Shown: in pieces, positions 15,813-25,523 of the stretch
How the letters are laid out: every line of letters starts with the position of its first letter
Numbering within the stretch: the stretch's first letter is position 1
NCBI RefSeq assembly: GCF_029051645.1
Contig: NZ_JAACFS010000006.1
Coordinates: 62,001-126,000, forward strand
Length of the DNA stretch: 64,000 nt
Direction of reading: 5' to 3'
Origin: Bradyrhizobium sp. CSA112
Lineage (GTDB): Bacteria > Pseudomonadota > Alphaproteobacteria > Rhizobiales > Xanthobacteraceae
Notes under the pieces: model-generated
What the model saw: the letters and a program-made list of their open reading frames with translations, nothing else
The model's database searches: none
Told to the model about the DNA's origin: nothing
Made by a program: the position numbers and the translations under genes

Positions 15813-17474
15813 TCATGCGGATAGATCAAACAGAGTCTGCTCGATTTCCGGCGGAGCCTCCAATTGCGCCCGCGGAAGATCGAGACGGATTTGAGTTCCG
15901 GTTCCAGGAGTGCTTTTCGCTGTGACGTCGCCGTTCGACTGCCGGGCGAAGTGCCTGACCATGCTGAGGCCCAGGCCGCTTCCCTTGCCGACGTTCTTCG
16001 TGGTGAAGAACGGCTCGAAAATTTTCGCCGCGATCTCGGCCGACATGCCGACACCGGTATCGCTCACCGTGATACGTACATATTCGCGCGACTGCGACGC
16101 CTCCTGACCTCGGTGATCGGTCGCATGACGAATATTCTCCACACAAATGCCGAGCTGTCCCCCATTGGGCATCGCATCGCGCGCGTTGATCGCCAGATTG
16201 ACGATCGCGGCTTCGAGCTGCGGCCGGTCGACGAAAACGGGCCAGCAATCCCTGTCATAGTTGGTGCGGATACGAATGTTGGCGCCGAGAGCGCATGTCA
16301 GCAGATCCACGATCGATTCGACGGTCTCGATCACATCGACGACGTCGGTCTCGATTGCCCGGCGGCGCACGAAGGCAAGCAGGCGGCCGGTCAGTTCGGC
16401 GCAGGTCTGCGCCCCTTCGAGCGCCGAGTGGAGGCGGCGGCAGGCGCCGCTGTTGTCGCGAATGAGCAGATGAAGCAGGTCAAGATTGCCGATCACCACA
16501 CTCAGCATGTTCCTGAAGTCGTGGACGATGCCTCCGGTCAGGCGGCCGACGGCCTCCAGCTTGCTTGCGTGAAGCAGATCCGTCTCAAGGGACTTCCTGT
16601 CGCTGACATCAAGCCAGAACCCAAGGAGCTCGCGGCGGCCGTCCCTCTCGCTCAGGACGGCATGGTCAAAGACGTGCTTTTCTGTCCCGTCCGCGCAACG
16701 CCAGCGGTATTCGATGCTCGCGGAGCCGGCCTTTTCGATGTTCGCAAAAGCTTGGATCACCCGCCCGTGTTCTTCGGGGTTGAGTCTGGCTTCCCACAGA
16801 TTCGGCTGTCTCAGGAAATCCGAACTCGAGAAGCCCGACAGACGCCGGATGCTATCGTTGGTGAAGCGCAGCCGTCGCAAACCGGGGCCGCTGCTTGCCG
16901 TGTAAAGCGCAATCGGCAACGACTGCAGCACAAGCGATTGATGCTCCTCGCGGTGACGCAGCCGCTGCTCGGCAGCGAGCCTTTCCTTCTGAAAGCGCAA
17001 ATTCTCCAGGAGCAACCGTTTTTCCTGGTCGGCAAGCCGGCGTATTTCCTCGGTCTTTCGAAAGAGATCGACGAGGATGTCGATCTTCGCGCGGAGAAGT
17101 TCTGGATTGACCGGCTTGAAGACATAGTCAATTGCGCCGGCGGCACCGCCGCTCGCGATCTGTAGTTCGTCGGGATCGTAAGCCGCGAGAAAAACAACAG
17201 GAATCCGCGAAGTGCGTTGATCCGCCTTCATCCGCGCGGCCACTTGAAGCCCGTCAAGATCAGGCATGCGCATATCAAGAACAACAGCCGCAAAATCATT
17301 CTGGCGCGCGCGGCGCAGCACCTCAGATCCGGATCGCGCCTGGACGACCTCGCGGTCAGGAGCCGCCAGGATCGCGTCGAGCGCCATCAAATTCTGCGGA
17401 TCATCGTCGGCGATCAGAATTTGGGGTTTCGCAGCTTGATACAAGATCCGCGGCGCTGAAGTTTCGATCAGCAT
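15813..17474 (-). CDS. Hybrid histidine kinase: receiver-PAS-HisKA-HATPase
   Basis: 553 residues. Receiver at ~17-140 with phosphoacceptor D in VVLDMRMPDLDG; a coiled coil ~140-180; a PAS domain ~190-305; H-box GGIVHDFRNMLSVV (His ~327); N-box AINARDAMPNGG; G1 DTGVGM; and G2 GKGSGLGLSMV. No membrane helix, so it senses inside the cell. It lies upstream of and in the same direction as ttsI, with a 220-bp gap. Because this TtsI keeps its phosphoacceptor, this kinase is a reasonable partner; that is inference. Confidence 0.88.
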   Translation of the reverse strand: MLIETSAPRILYQAAKPQILIADDDPQNLMALDAILAAPDREVVQARSGSEVLRRARQNDFAAVVLDMRMPDLDGLQVAARMKADQRTSRIPVVFLAAYDPDELQIASGGAAGAIDYVFKPVNPELLRAKIDILVDLFRKTEEIRRLADQEKRLLLENLRFQKERLAAEQRLRHREEHQSLVLQSLPIALYTASSGPGLRRLRFTNDSIRRLSGFSSSDFLRQPNLWEARLNPEEHGRVIQAFANIEKAGSASIEYRWRCADGTEKHVFDHAVLSERDGRRELLGFWLDVSDRKSLETDLLHASKLEAVGRLTGGIVHDFRNMLSVVIGNLDLLHLLIRDNSGACRRLHSALEGAQTCAELTGRLLAFVRRRAIETDVVDVIETVESIVDLLTCALGANIRIRTNYDRDCWPVFVDRPQLEAAIVNLAINARDAMPNGGQLGICVENIRHATDHRGQEASQSREYVRITVSDTGVGMSAEIAAKIFEPFFTTKNVGKGSGLGLSMVRHFARQSNGDVTAKSTPGTGTQIRLDLPRAQLEAPPEIEQTLFDLSA

Positions 17475-18000
17475 TCGGCGCAGCTCCCACCGGAAACAAT
17501 GCAGGCCCGCTCAGCCGAACGCCGGATTGCGAAGACCGGATCGAATGGCAGTGCGGCGTTACGGACGATCACGATGACAGCCGATCTCAGAAAGCGACAT
17601 CGTCGCTCGATGAATCTGTCTATCAATCGTGGAGAGACTAAGATCATTCGTCAGCAGGCATGAAAGTATTTTCGAGCAGCTCAAGCCCAAGTTGCGCAAG
17701 CGTGGAGTAATCGCGACATGCGCTTTTGGTTCCCGCGCTTGACACACAGCGCGAGCGAAGATGCGCTTGCAGATTTGTGACAAATGTATTTCGCGGGCGC
17801 GCACATCGTTGAGACCGTTGGTCAGCTTCGTGTCAGAATTGATCGGCAATATATTGAGGCCTATTCGCGGCGTTCGGACCGAGAGAAGGCGCGTCGTTGC
17901 GTACGACTTTGTGCAATATCAAAAAGGCTGGGGTGATCTGGCGCCAACGACAACGCGAACTATATGAGAGCCGTCCCCACTTCATGCCCTCGCGTTTGCT
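17475..18000. other. Intergenic region without a supported gene
   Basis: Short readings here (such as one at 17559-17849 on the minus strand) show no recognisable motif or Shine-Dalgarno. At 17819-17840 a GTCAGCTTCGTG run resembles the first half of a tts box, but the AAAGCT half is missing. Confidence 0.5.
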
Positions 18001-18741
18001 TTGCTCAAATCAGTCGCAATCTTTCTGGCGTTGGTCTTTTTTCCGGTCGGCGTGTCGGCCGGGCGCTACTGGTTTGGCGAATCCCGAGGAAATTGGCAAA
18101 CTGCAGACCGCTCCAGCGCTGGCCTCTTGCCGTTGCCATCCCACCATCCTGACGCAGTAATCCGGGTTTACGGTGCGCGCACGGTTCGATGGAAGGCGAT
18201 ATTCGCCATCCACACCTGGATCGTCGTCAAGGAGCAGAATGCAGCTACATACACGCGTTACGATTATACTGCCTGGGGCGCGCCTATTCGCACCAACGGA
18301 TTCACCGCCGATGCACGGTGGTTTGGCGCCGTCCCGGAAACCATTGCCGCCGTCGACGGTCCTGAAGCTAGCCGTCTAATTCCCAAGATCCGTCACGTCA
18401 TCGAGAACTACAAGTTCAGTGCGCACGGCGACTACAATGCATGGCCGGGACCGAACTCCAATACCTTTGTCCAAGCGGCGCTTGATGCAGTTCCCGAACT
18501 CAAGACTGTCCTGCCGCCGACCGCCATTGGAAAGGACTACCCTTATCGAGGTGAGTGGTTCGGGCTGACCCCGTCCGGCACCGGGGTATACGCTTCCCTC
18601 GGGGGTTATCTCGGTCTCACCGTCGGCTGGGTCGAAGGTTTGGAATTCAATTTCCTCGGCGCGGTGGTGGGACTCGACATTCGCCGGCCCGCGTTGAAGC
18701 TCCCGGGCCTCGGCCGACTGGGAATGACGGCCGGGATCTAG
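18001..18741 (+). CDS. DUF3750 family protein, exported
   Basis: 246 residues with a hydrophobic N-terminal signal (KSVAIFLALVFFPVGVSAG). The body carries the DUF3750 hallmarks: 'RVYGARTVRWKAIFAIHTWI' near residue 60 and WPGPNSNTFV plus LPPTAIGKDYPY further on. The function of this family is unknown. The start is a TTG at 18001, placed so that the signal sequence is complete; no good Shine-Dalgarno is visible. It converges with the next gene, with the two stop codons overlapping. Confidence 0.8.
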   Translation: MLKSVAIFLALVFFPVGVSAGRYWFGESRGNWQTADRSSAGLLPLPSHHPDAVIRVYGARTVRWKAIFAIHTWIVVKEQNAATYTRYDYTAWGAPIRTNGFTADARWFGAVPETIAAVDGPEASRLIPKIRHVIENYKFSAHGDYNAWPGPNSNTFVQAALDAVPELKTVLPPTAIGKDYPYRGEWFGLTPSGTGVYASLGGYLGLTVGWVEGLEFNFLGAVVGLDIRRPALKLPGLGRLGMTAGI

Positions 18742-20018
18742 AATTCTTCTATCTTGCGCTGGTGCGCCGACCACCACTTGGCGATCGCTTCAGTAAGATC
18801 ATCCCAGATCGCAGTGGGAAGATCTGATGCCGCGATGCGGACGCTATAGCGGTCAGTTGTGGGATTACGGAACCATTCTGTCGCGGCAAAATCAAAGCCG
18901 AAGCTTCCCGCGTGCTGGATTGGCAAACCCGTTCGCGCCAGGTCGCTGCTCATTTCGGCAGCCGCCCGTCTAGCTGTTGCCTCATCAAGCGGTTGCTGAC
19001 TGCTGACGGTGACATAAAGGCCATGGGCGAAATGGAGTTCAGCAGTCAAGCCTGAGAGCGCAGTCGCAAAATATCGGCTGGCGCGGCGGCTGTTGCGCAG
19101 CATGGCTGCGATCCGTTTGTTCGTCAGCTCGCGATATGACGGTGTGCCGATATAGGGAGGGAAATGCGCTGGCAGCGCCGCGCCGCCCAGTAGCCGAACA
19201 GCATTTCGTGTTTCAGCCGGAAGCTGCTTGAGTTTCGATCCGCCGGCTACGTTCTTTTCCCAGTCGACGAAAGCCACGGACCCAAGTCGACCATATTCCG
19301 CGCCGAGCGAATCCAGCTTCGTATGGCTACGCACCATGACGATGGGGATAGCCAATTCGCGAGCACGTCCCAACACCCTCCGGATACGGCCTGACCCGCT
19401 GGAGAAACAGGTGGTATCGAAAATCGAGAGATCAGGCGCCGCGTTCGTGCAGTGAAGCCCGGCATCAAACGCGGAAGCGGATGCGCAGGAATCCAGCAGC
19501 ATAATCCGCGACGACGCCGATCTTGGACCGACCGCCTCTTCCGAGGGGCGGTTCAGCGTAATCATCCGCAAACGATCGGCGTAGTTTTCAATGAACTCCT
19601 GCGTCTCACCGTAGGCGCCGGGCAGAGCCAGAATATCCGCCTCTCCGATCACGCGGGCAGAAGCCAGCAGCAGCGCCGAGATCGCAGCCATACCGGAAGC
19701 AGTATAGATGGTATCGGTCGCGCCGCAGTCGAGCTCGTAGAACGAGGGGCCGCGCACGTCGAGATCGGCGCGCTGGTAGTCGTATCTGAATTCGAACGGG
19801 CCGATGCGCCGTTGGCCGGGATGTGCCCAAGCCGTCTCGGTGACGTTCCAATCATGCTGAGCGTGCTCTGCCTTAAGGGCAGCGGCGAGCTGAAACTTGT
19901 GCCTGATAACTTCGCCGACCGACCGCGGACAGGTCAACGGCAAGGGGTGTCTCAGGCAGTCATTTATCAGCCTGAGTTCCCTGTGCTTCCGCTCTAGGTA
20001 GGCCTGGACGCTCTCCAC
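18738..20018 (-). CDS. PLP-dependent enzyme-like protein (fold type I), function unknown
   Basis: 426 residues. 'YTASGMAAISALLLAS' resembles the cofactor-phosphate loop of Cys/Met-metabolism-type aminotransferases, and VRSHTKLDSLGAEYG could hold the Schiff-base lysine. A terminal small domain follows. There is no obvious specificity clue, and the neighbours (DUF3750, a small DNA-binding-like protein) do not form a pathway. The start is GTG 20018 with a weak Shine-Dalgarno. Confidence 0.55.
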   Translation of the reverse strand: MESVQAYLERKHRELRLINDCLRHPLPLTCPRSVGEVIRHKFQLAAALKAEHAQHDWNVTETAWAHPGQRRIGPFEFRYDYQRADLDVRGPSFYELDCGATDTIYTASGMAAISALLLASARVIGEADILALPGAYGETQEFIENYADRLRMITLNRPSEEAVGPRSASSRIMLLDSCASASAFDAGLHCTNAAPDLSIFDTTCFSSGSGRIRRVLGRARELAIPIVMVRSHTKLDSLGAEYGRLGSVAFVDWEKNVAGGSKLKQLPAETRNAVRLLGGAALPAHFPPYIGTPSYRELTNKRIAAMLRNSRRASRYFATALSGLTAELHFAHGLYVTVSSQQPLDEATARRAAAEMSSDLARTGLPIQHAGSFGFDFAATEWFRNPTTDRYSVRIAASDLPTAIWDDLTEAIAKWWSAHQRKIEEF

Positions 20019-20114
20019 GTAAGTCTTCGCTGGTTGGGCATCTGACCTAACGTTTCAGGATGGCATCGGGTTCACTTCGATTAGAGCTGGCGAGGAAGAA
20101 GCTCGCACGTTGTG

Positions 20115-20324
20115 TCAGGCAGACTTTCTGTGCCTGCGCTTTCCAATCTCGGTTCCGGGAATGGCAATTCCCAAGTCTGCGGCGCGCGCCTTGATGGACG
20201 CCATCGGCCTGTTGAGTTTGACCGTCATCAGCGTGAGGCTCTTTCCGGCCTCAGACATCGCACGCAAGAGCTTGTCGTCTGCTTCCGACCAGCGGGCAGT
20301 TCGAGATTGAGGGGTAGACATCAT
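20115..20324 (-). CDS. Small Myb/SANT-like putative DNA-binding protein
   Basis: 69 residues starting at the ATG pair 20324/20321 with AGAGG five bases upstream. 'RWSEADDKLLRAMSEAGKSL' looks like the first helix of a Myb/SANT or GcrA-like helix-turn-helix, followed by LNRPMASIKARAADLGI as a recognition-helix-like segment. The basic tail GKRRHRKSA supports nucleic-acid binding. Similar small proteins are, as far as I recall, common in Bradyrhizobium. Confidence 0.6.
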   Translation of the reverse strand: MMSTPQSRTARWSEADDKLLRAMSEAGKSLTLMTVKLNRPMASIKARAADLGIAIPGTEIGKRRHRKSA

Positions 20325-20649
20325 CGGCGCCTCTGAGCCACTGAGGCAGGGCCTAACGTTGGATATTTCAAAAGGACCCAGCTCACCTTTCTGAGCAGGG
20401 CCGCTGGGTACAGTTGAAGGGCAGGTTTTAACGCTCCCGCCTGTCACTTAGATGGTTCAGCCGCACCTGGCCGCAACGAGATTACACAAACTTAAGGTCT
20501 GCGAAGCCGGTCAGTCGCAACGCATGCCGCTGTGCCGGACGTAGTGCATTAAAGGGGACCGCGGTAAAGTGGGCGGAAGAGGAAGGGAGCCAAGTCGACC
20601 TATTGGCGCGCCCAACCGAACATGCACGAAGAAACGCGGGTGGAAACCA

Positions 20650-21738
20650 ATGACAACAATCAAAACGGTCGAGACTGGGCTCTATCGGATCCCGCTGACG
20701 GTTACCCTCTCCGACAGCACACATGGCGAAATCGCAGCCTTCGAATTGGTGACCTGCCGCGTTCGCGATTCAGATGGGGCTGAAGGCACGGGCTATACCT
20801 ACACCGTCGGCCGCAATGGCGGCGCGATTGCCGATATTCTCAGGCGGGAAATCCCCGAACTGATCGAGGGCCGGCACGCCGACGACACCGAAGCCATCTG
20901 GCATCATATCTGGTGGGGCCTGCATTATGGCGGGCGCGGCGGGCCGCCCGTGCTTGCGCTCTCGGCGCTCGATATCGCCCTGTGGGACCTGAAGGCGCGC
21001 CGCGCCAATCTGCCGCTGTTTGGTCTGCTCGGCGGCTTCGACGCCCGCGTGCCCTGTTACGCCGGCGGCATCGACCTCGATCTCTCCGTCGAGGCGCTTC
21101 TCAAGCAAACCGACGATAATCTTGCCAAGGGCTTTCGCGCCATCAAGATGAAGGTGGGCCGCCCGGATCTCGCATCCGACGTCGCGCGCGTGCAGGCGAT
21201 GCGCAAACATCTCGGCAGCGGCTTTCCGCTGATGGCGGATGCCAACATGAAATGGACGGTCGAGGAAGCCATCCGCGCCGCGCGCGCCCTGCAGCCCTAC
21301 GACCTCACCTGGCTCGAAGAGCCGATCATTCCCGATGACATCGCCGGTCACGCCCGCATCATGGCTGCCGGCGGCGTGCCGATCGCGGCCGGCGAAAACC
21401 TGCGCTCGCTCTGGGAATTCAAGAACTATATCGCGGCCGGCGCGGTGTCCTATCCCGAGCCCGACGTCACCAATTGCGGCGGCGTCACGGCATTCATGAA
21501 GATCGCGCGGCTTGCAGAAGCGTTCAATCTTCCGGTCACCAGCCACGGCGCACACGACGTCACAGTCCACCTTCTCGCGGCCTGCCCAAATCGTTCCTAT
21601 CTCGAGGCGCACGGATTTGGGCTCGATCGATATATCGAGCACCCGCTCGTCCTCGATCAGGGCATGGCATTAGCGCCGACCCGGCCCGGCCACGGAATCG
21701 CCTTCGATTGGAAAGGATTGGCGCAACTCGCACAATAA
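20650..21738 (+). CDS. Enolase-superfamily enzyme (mandelate racemase/muconate lactonizing type)
   Basis: 362 residues with the capping domain (~1-125) and the TIM barrel. Visible catalytic pieces: Lys pair in RAIKMKVGRPD (~165), metal ligands Asp in LMADANMKW, Glu in LTWLEEP and Glu in AAGENLRS, then YPEPDVTNCGG and the general-base His in VTSHGAHD. The K-x-K plus His set places it in the mandelate racemase subgroup, which includes sugar-acid dehydratases; the substrate cannot be read from sequence. ATG 20650 fits the family start. Confidence 0.85.
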   Translation: MTTIKTVETGLYRIPLTVTLSDSTHGEIAAFELVTCRVRDSDGAEGTGYTYTVGRNGGAIADILRREIPELIEGRHADDTEAIWHHIWWGLHYGGRGGPPVLALSALDIALWDLKARRANLPLFGLLGGFDARVPCYAGGIDLDLSVEALLKQTDDNLAKGFRAIKMKVGRPDLASDVARVQAMRKHLGSGFPLMADANMKWTVEEAIRAARALQPYDLTWLEEPIIPDDIAGHARIMAAGGVPIAAGENLRSLWEFKNYIAAGAVSYPEPDVTNCGGVTAFMKIARLAEAFNLPVTSHGAHDVTVHLLAACPNRSYLEAHGFGLDRYIEHPLVLDQGMALAPTRPGHGIAFDWKGLAQLAQ

Positions 21739-21915
21739 TCGCAGAGGCTGCGTGGGCACCGCAGAACTGGCAACCACACGCAATAAAGGGCGGCGAACTT
21801 TCGTTCGCACAGGGCAGGATCGCTGTCCCTGCGCTCTCCTCCTTTAAAACTCTCTCGGGAAACGATCGCTGCCTCGCGCGTTGTGTGCGGAGAGGAACAA
21901 TAGGAAGGATAGCTT

Positions 21916-22224
21916 ATGCGAACCTCAATGCTCACCATGACGGCCGCGATTGGCGTTGCCATCGCCGCGCCGGCACAGGCTCAGCAGTCGACGGCGCCCG
22001 GCCAACAACAGATGCAATCCGACAAGCAGATGCAGGAAGAAGCGGATAAAGGCATCAAGACTCGCGACTCCGGAGAATCCGGCCTTGTGGGGCAACAGGA
22101 AAGTTCGGGCGCGTCCGCGCATCCGCCCGGGCGTCCCGACTCGAGTAGCAGCCAGACGACGACCGGTTCAGGCGCTGGTACAGGTGGCGGCCAGGGTTCC
22201 GAGACCAGCCGCACGCCACGCTAG
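21916..22224 (+). CDS. Small secreted low-complexity protein (paralogue of 47191-47478)
   Basis: 102 residues: signal peptide (~1-23, ending AQAQ), a conserved central block 'MQEEADKGIKTRDSGESGLV' plus GASAHPPGRPD, and a Ser/Thr/Gly tail. No domain is recognised. The central block recurs almost unchanged in the gene at 47191-47478. AGGAAGG precedes the ATG. It is likely periplasmic. Confidence 0.75.
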   Translation: MRTSMLTMTAAIGVAIAAPAQAQQSTAPGQQQMQSDKQMQEEADKGIKTRDSGESGLVGQQESSGASAHPPGRPDSSSSQTTTGSGAGTGGGQGSETSRTPR

Positions 22225-22414
22225 CGCTGAGTTCAGCACGAGACTGCACGAAGAGGTCCGGCTTCGCCGTTTCCCTTGTGGTGCGGGCGTAGCGGCATCG
22301 AAGGCTCGCGCTGTGCGCCGTTGTCCTTCGAACTTAGTCTAGCGAGCCCGAAGAGCAGGCTCGGTGGGGTCTGACGTCGATGGCGGCGCGCTATGGGCTG
22401 TCGCGCCGGGGCGG

Positions 22415-22699
22415 CTAGAGAAGCTTTGCCATGGTCCACATTGCCGAGACCGGCGTCGGCTCGCCTATCAATAACATCAGCACCAGCGTGATAATGAGAT
22501 AGGCGGTCCACGCTAAGCGTTGCTGCTTCCAAATTCCGAAGACTGCGATGGCAACGTTTATAAGGAACAAGAGATAGCCGCCAACTCTGGCTGCTTCTAA
22601 TGAAGAGTAGCCATGCCGCCAGAGTTCACTGCAAACAATCCCTAACGCGCCAACGAAAAGAGCCGCGGCCCAAAAAGAAATTGCACCTAAGGATAGCAT
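22415..22699 (-). CDS. Small membrane protein, two to three helices
   Basis: 94 residues from ATG 22699; hydrophobic spans at roughly 5-25, 40-57 and 66-82. No family is recognised. It lies alone between two plus-strand genes. Confidence 0.6.
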   Translation of the reverse strand: MLSLGAISFWAAALFVGALGIVCSELWRHGYSSLEAARVGGYLLFLINVAIAVFGIWKQQRLAWTAYLIITLVLMLLIGEPTPVSAMWTMAKLL

Positions 22700-23241
22700 A
22701 TGCTTGACCTCTCGCTTACACCGGGAGGTAGTTAGCACGAGTGATCATAAGTTTAGCGTGTAGGACCGGCGGAACGCACATCTTCACGTTCAAGACCCTT
22801 TCCAATGCACCGAGTTCTTTCAACGTCTAGGTGTACTATTGGAATGGTACTGAATTTGTTACTCAGACGTTTCCAATTGCCGGTTCAGGCACTTTTAGGC
22901 GCGTACCCATAAATCGAGCTTGATTGCTACTCGATGTCCGAAATGCGTCGCCCGATAGCGGACCAAATTCCGCATCGCAGCGAAACGACGCCAAGTGCGA
23001 TAGCGGAAGTGAAGCTGCTCTTTTGGCTGCACCGAAATTGGCGTAGTCTTCGATGACCTGCCAATGGGACGTGCCGGAGTTCTGCAGTTGAGCGCAGCAC
23101 CAGTGCCTTCGGCGGGCAAGCACTACTCATTCATTGATTGGATTTGAGGGCGCGATTTTGCGCTCTCTATACTTCATACTTCGCCAGTTTTGGAGTCATC
23201 CAGCCAAGGATACCGCTTGGCTCCATTGCAGGGAGGGATCG
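22700..23241. other. 540-bp stretch without a supported gene
   Basis: Readings in this AT-richer stretch (22863-23123 in two minus-strand frames) have odd composition and no start signals. Nothing else was seen apart from the upstream region of the next gene. Confidence 0.5.
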
Positions 23242-24351
23242 ATGATCGAGCAGTTCAAACGCCGCGATTTTCTGAGGGGTTGTGCGGCCATTGGGGGAGC
23301 CGTCGCCGCCGGTAGCTTTACCTGCATCGAAATCGCCAAAGCAGCCGCGATCGACATTCCCGTGGTGGACAAACTCTCGATCCGGGTGCTGATCGATGGA
23401 AGCCAGAATATTTTCGAGCGCCCGGGCAAGGTGGGGAACGTCTCGATCGAGCCGGCACCACGGCAGCAGGATTATCGTCGCGCACTACACAATCAATGGG
23501 GTTTGTCTCTGTACCTGCAGTCACAGCGCGGCAACGAGCAGCGTACTATCCTGCTCGACTTCGGCTATACGCCGGAAGCTCTGCTCAACAATATCGAACT
23601 GACCGGCGCTGATCCCGGCAAGATCAATGCAATGGTCGTGAGCCATGGCCACTTCGATCACTACGGCGGCCTCATCGGCTTCCTGCAGAAATACCGCAGC
23701 GCGTTGCTAGCCGATGTGAAACTCTATGCCGGCGGGGAGGACAATTTCTGCCAGCGCTATAGCGGCGCACCCGGTGCACTTGCCGAATTTGGTGCGCTCG
23801 ATCGCCGCGAGCTGGCTGCGAACAAGGTATCAGTCGTTCTGGCGGAAAACCCGACGGTTGTCGCCGACCACGCTTTCACGACGGGTAAGATCAAGAGGTC
23901 GGGCATCGAAAGAGTGTTGCCGAATACGCACGTCGGATTTGCTGTGAAGGACGGTCTCGGCTGTGACGCGAGCCACTACCTGCCGGCGGAGATGCTGGGC
24001 AAGATCGTTCCGGACGAGCACATCCACGAGCACGCGACCTGTTTCAATGTAAAAGACCGCGGGCTCGTGGTGATCAGCTCCTGCGGTCACGTCGGCATCG
24101 TCAATTCGGTCCGGCAGGCACAGGAAGTCTCCGGCGTGCAGAAGATCCATGCTATCGTCGGTGGCTTCCATCTCGGGCCGGCACCCGAGGACTATCTCAA
24201 TCAAGTTGTCGCCGAGATCAAGAAGCTCGAACCGGACGTGATTATCCCGATGCATTGTAGCGGCGACAACTTCGCTCGCGCCGTGCGCGCGCAGCTACCG
24301 GACAAGCTTCTGGTTTCGACAACCGGCGTCCGCTTGACAATGGGCGCATGA
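23242..24351 (+). CDS. Tat-exported metallo-beta-lactamase-fold hydrolase
   Basis: 369 residues from ATG 23242 with GGGAGG nine bases upstream. A Tat signal (KRRDFLRGCAAIGGAVAAGS) is followed by an MBL-fold domain: the metal motif HGHFDHYGG at ~130, and the later His residues in ISSCGHVGIVN, GGFHLGPA and IPMHCSGDN. It resembles the 7,8-dihydropterin-6-yl-methyl aminobenzene phosphate synthase-like group. It overlaps the SCO gene by 4 bp, so the two proteins are probably made together in the periplasm. Confidence 0.85.
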   Translation: MIEQFKRRDFLRGCAAIGGAVAAGSFTCIEIAKAAAIDIPVVDKLSIRVLIDGSQNIFERPGKVGNVSIEPAPRQQDYRRALHNQWGLSLYLQSQRGNEQRTILLDFGYTPEALLNNIELTGADPGKINAMVVSHGHFDHYGGLIGFLQKYRSALLADVKLYAGGEDNFCQRYSGAPGALAEFGALDRRELAANKVSVVLAENPTVVADHAFTTGKIKRSGIERVLPNTHVGFAVKDGLGCDASHYLPAEMLGKIVPDEHIHEHATCFNVKDRGLVVISSCGHVGIVNSVRQAQEVSGVQKIHAIVGGFHLGPAPEDYLNQVVAEIKKLEPDVIIPMHCSGDNFARAVRAQLPDKLLVSTTGVRLTMGA

Positions 24352-24965
24352 CGAACAGTCGGGTGCTTGTCGGCTTGGTCGTAGCCGCGGGACTGCTCGG
24401 TGCAGTGCCCGTGGTGCACGCGCAGAGCGAACGCAGCGCCGGCGAGTTGATGGATGCAGTGATGTGGGGCAAGGAGCCGATCGGCGGCCCCTTCACTCTC
24501 ATCGATCACACCGGCAAGCCTCGTACGGACGCCGATTTCCTTGGCAAGCTGATGCTTGTCTATTTCGGGTTCAGCTTCTGTCCGGACGTCTGCCCGACCG
24601 ATCTGATGGCGATCGGGCAGGCCGTCGACAAACTTGGCCCCGGCGGCGACGCGGTGCAGCCGTTGTTCGTCACTGTCGATCCCGACCGCGATACGCCTGC
24701 GCATCTCGCCGACTATGTGCCGTCCTTTCACCCGCGCCTGCTCGGCCTGACAGGCGATGCTGCGCAGATTCGCGACGCTGCGCGCTTGTATCGGGTCTTT
24801 TACGCCAAGGTCCCGGTCGAAGGCGCCGCAGAATACACCATCGATCATTCGGGTTTCATCTATCTGATGGATCGCGACGGCAAGTATCTCGGGTTCTTCC
24901 CGCCGGGCACCCCCTCGGATCGGATGGTCGCGGTCATCAAGGCTCATCTCTCAGCCAAACGCTGA
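24348..24965 (+). CDS. SCO1/SenC-family copper chaperone / thioredoxin-fold protein
   Basis: 205 residues with an N-terminal signal ending VVHAQ, then a thioredoxin fold. The copper/redox motif CPDVCPTD (CxxxC, ~80) and the distant His in YTIDHSGFIYLMD are both present, as in functional SCO proteins, which deliver copper to cytochrome oxidase or act as disulfide reductases. The start overlaps the MBL gene's stop (ATGA). Confidence 0.9.
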   Translation: MTNSRVLVGLVVAAGLLGAVPVVHAQSERSAGELMDAVMWGKEPIGGPFTLIDHTGKPRTDADFLGKLMLVYFGFSFCPDVCPTDLMAIGQAVDKLGPGGDAVQPLFVTVDPDRDTPAHLADYVPSFHPRLLGLTGDAAQIRDAARLYRVFYAKVPVEGAAEYTIDHSGFIYLMDRDGKYLGFFPPGTPSDRMVAVIKAHLSAKR

Positions 24966-25167
24966 AGGATCCATTGCGCGAAAAATCTAATTTGCTGCAC
25001 CGGGCATTCCCTGCACCCTCCGATTTCGAGGGTGGCACTGGAAAAGCCCGGACGCCATGCGCCGCGGGAACGCAGACCTGTGTCCGGCTTCCGGAGGGGA
25101 ATCGGCGGTTGACTCGGGAACCGCCAGCAATCAGAAAAAGTCCTGAAAAATGAATGGCAAGCGTAAA

Positions 25168-25214
25168 TGGTCGGAGTGGCAGGATTCGAACCTGCGACCC
25201 CTGCGTCCCGAACC
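25168..25214 (-). pseudogene. 3' remnant of a tRNA-Pro (CGG) gene; attachment-site relic
   Basis: Read on the minus strand: anticodon loop TTCGGGA, then a complete T-arm GCAGGTTCGAATCCTGC and the acceptor 3' side CACTCCGACCA. The 5' half (D-arm, matching CGGAGTG acceptor strand) is missing and replaced by unrelated sequence. A tRNA 3' part without its 5' half is what site-specific integration or a later deletion leaves behind. Confidence 0.8.
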
Positions 25215-25523
25215 CGGTTATCGGCCCATATAATGTTGAAAAGTCGGGAGTTTTAACTTCATTCGACCCTGGTTGTGTCCGTTCGTTCCTGGCGTAGCCG
25301 GGGTTATTCCGGGGTTGGCACTTCATACAGAAAATCGGCTTCGACCAAGGCTCTTCGGTTGTTGCTGGGACACGTAACTATCTCAAATTTCGGTCGCTTA
25401 GCGTTGCCCCCGAAGGCAAGGGTCACCACTCTGAGTACCTGTCAGCTCGACTGTTTTAACAGCAGCTTGGTGTTTAGAGCGCACCGCATCAGCTTCGCAC
25501 CAGAAACGACTTTACCAAAGCGC

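Noticed and set aside
17819..17850. A tts-box-like GTCAGCTTCGTG upstream of the DUF3750 gene
   Set aside because: Only the first half-site fits; the AAAGCT half and the end are missing, and the gene ~150 bp downstream encodes a Sec-exported DUF3750 protein rather than an effector.
22863..23130. Three overlapping minus-strand readings
   Set aside because: Unusual composition, no Shine-Dalgarno, no mutual support; treated as non-coding.
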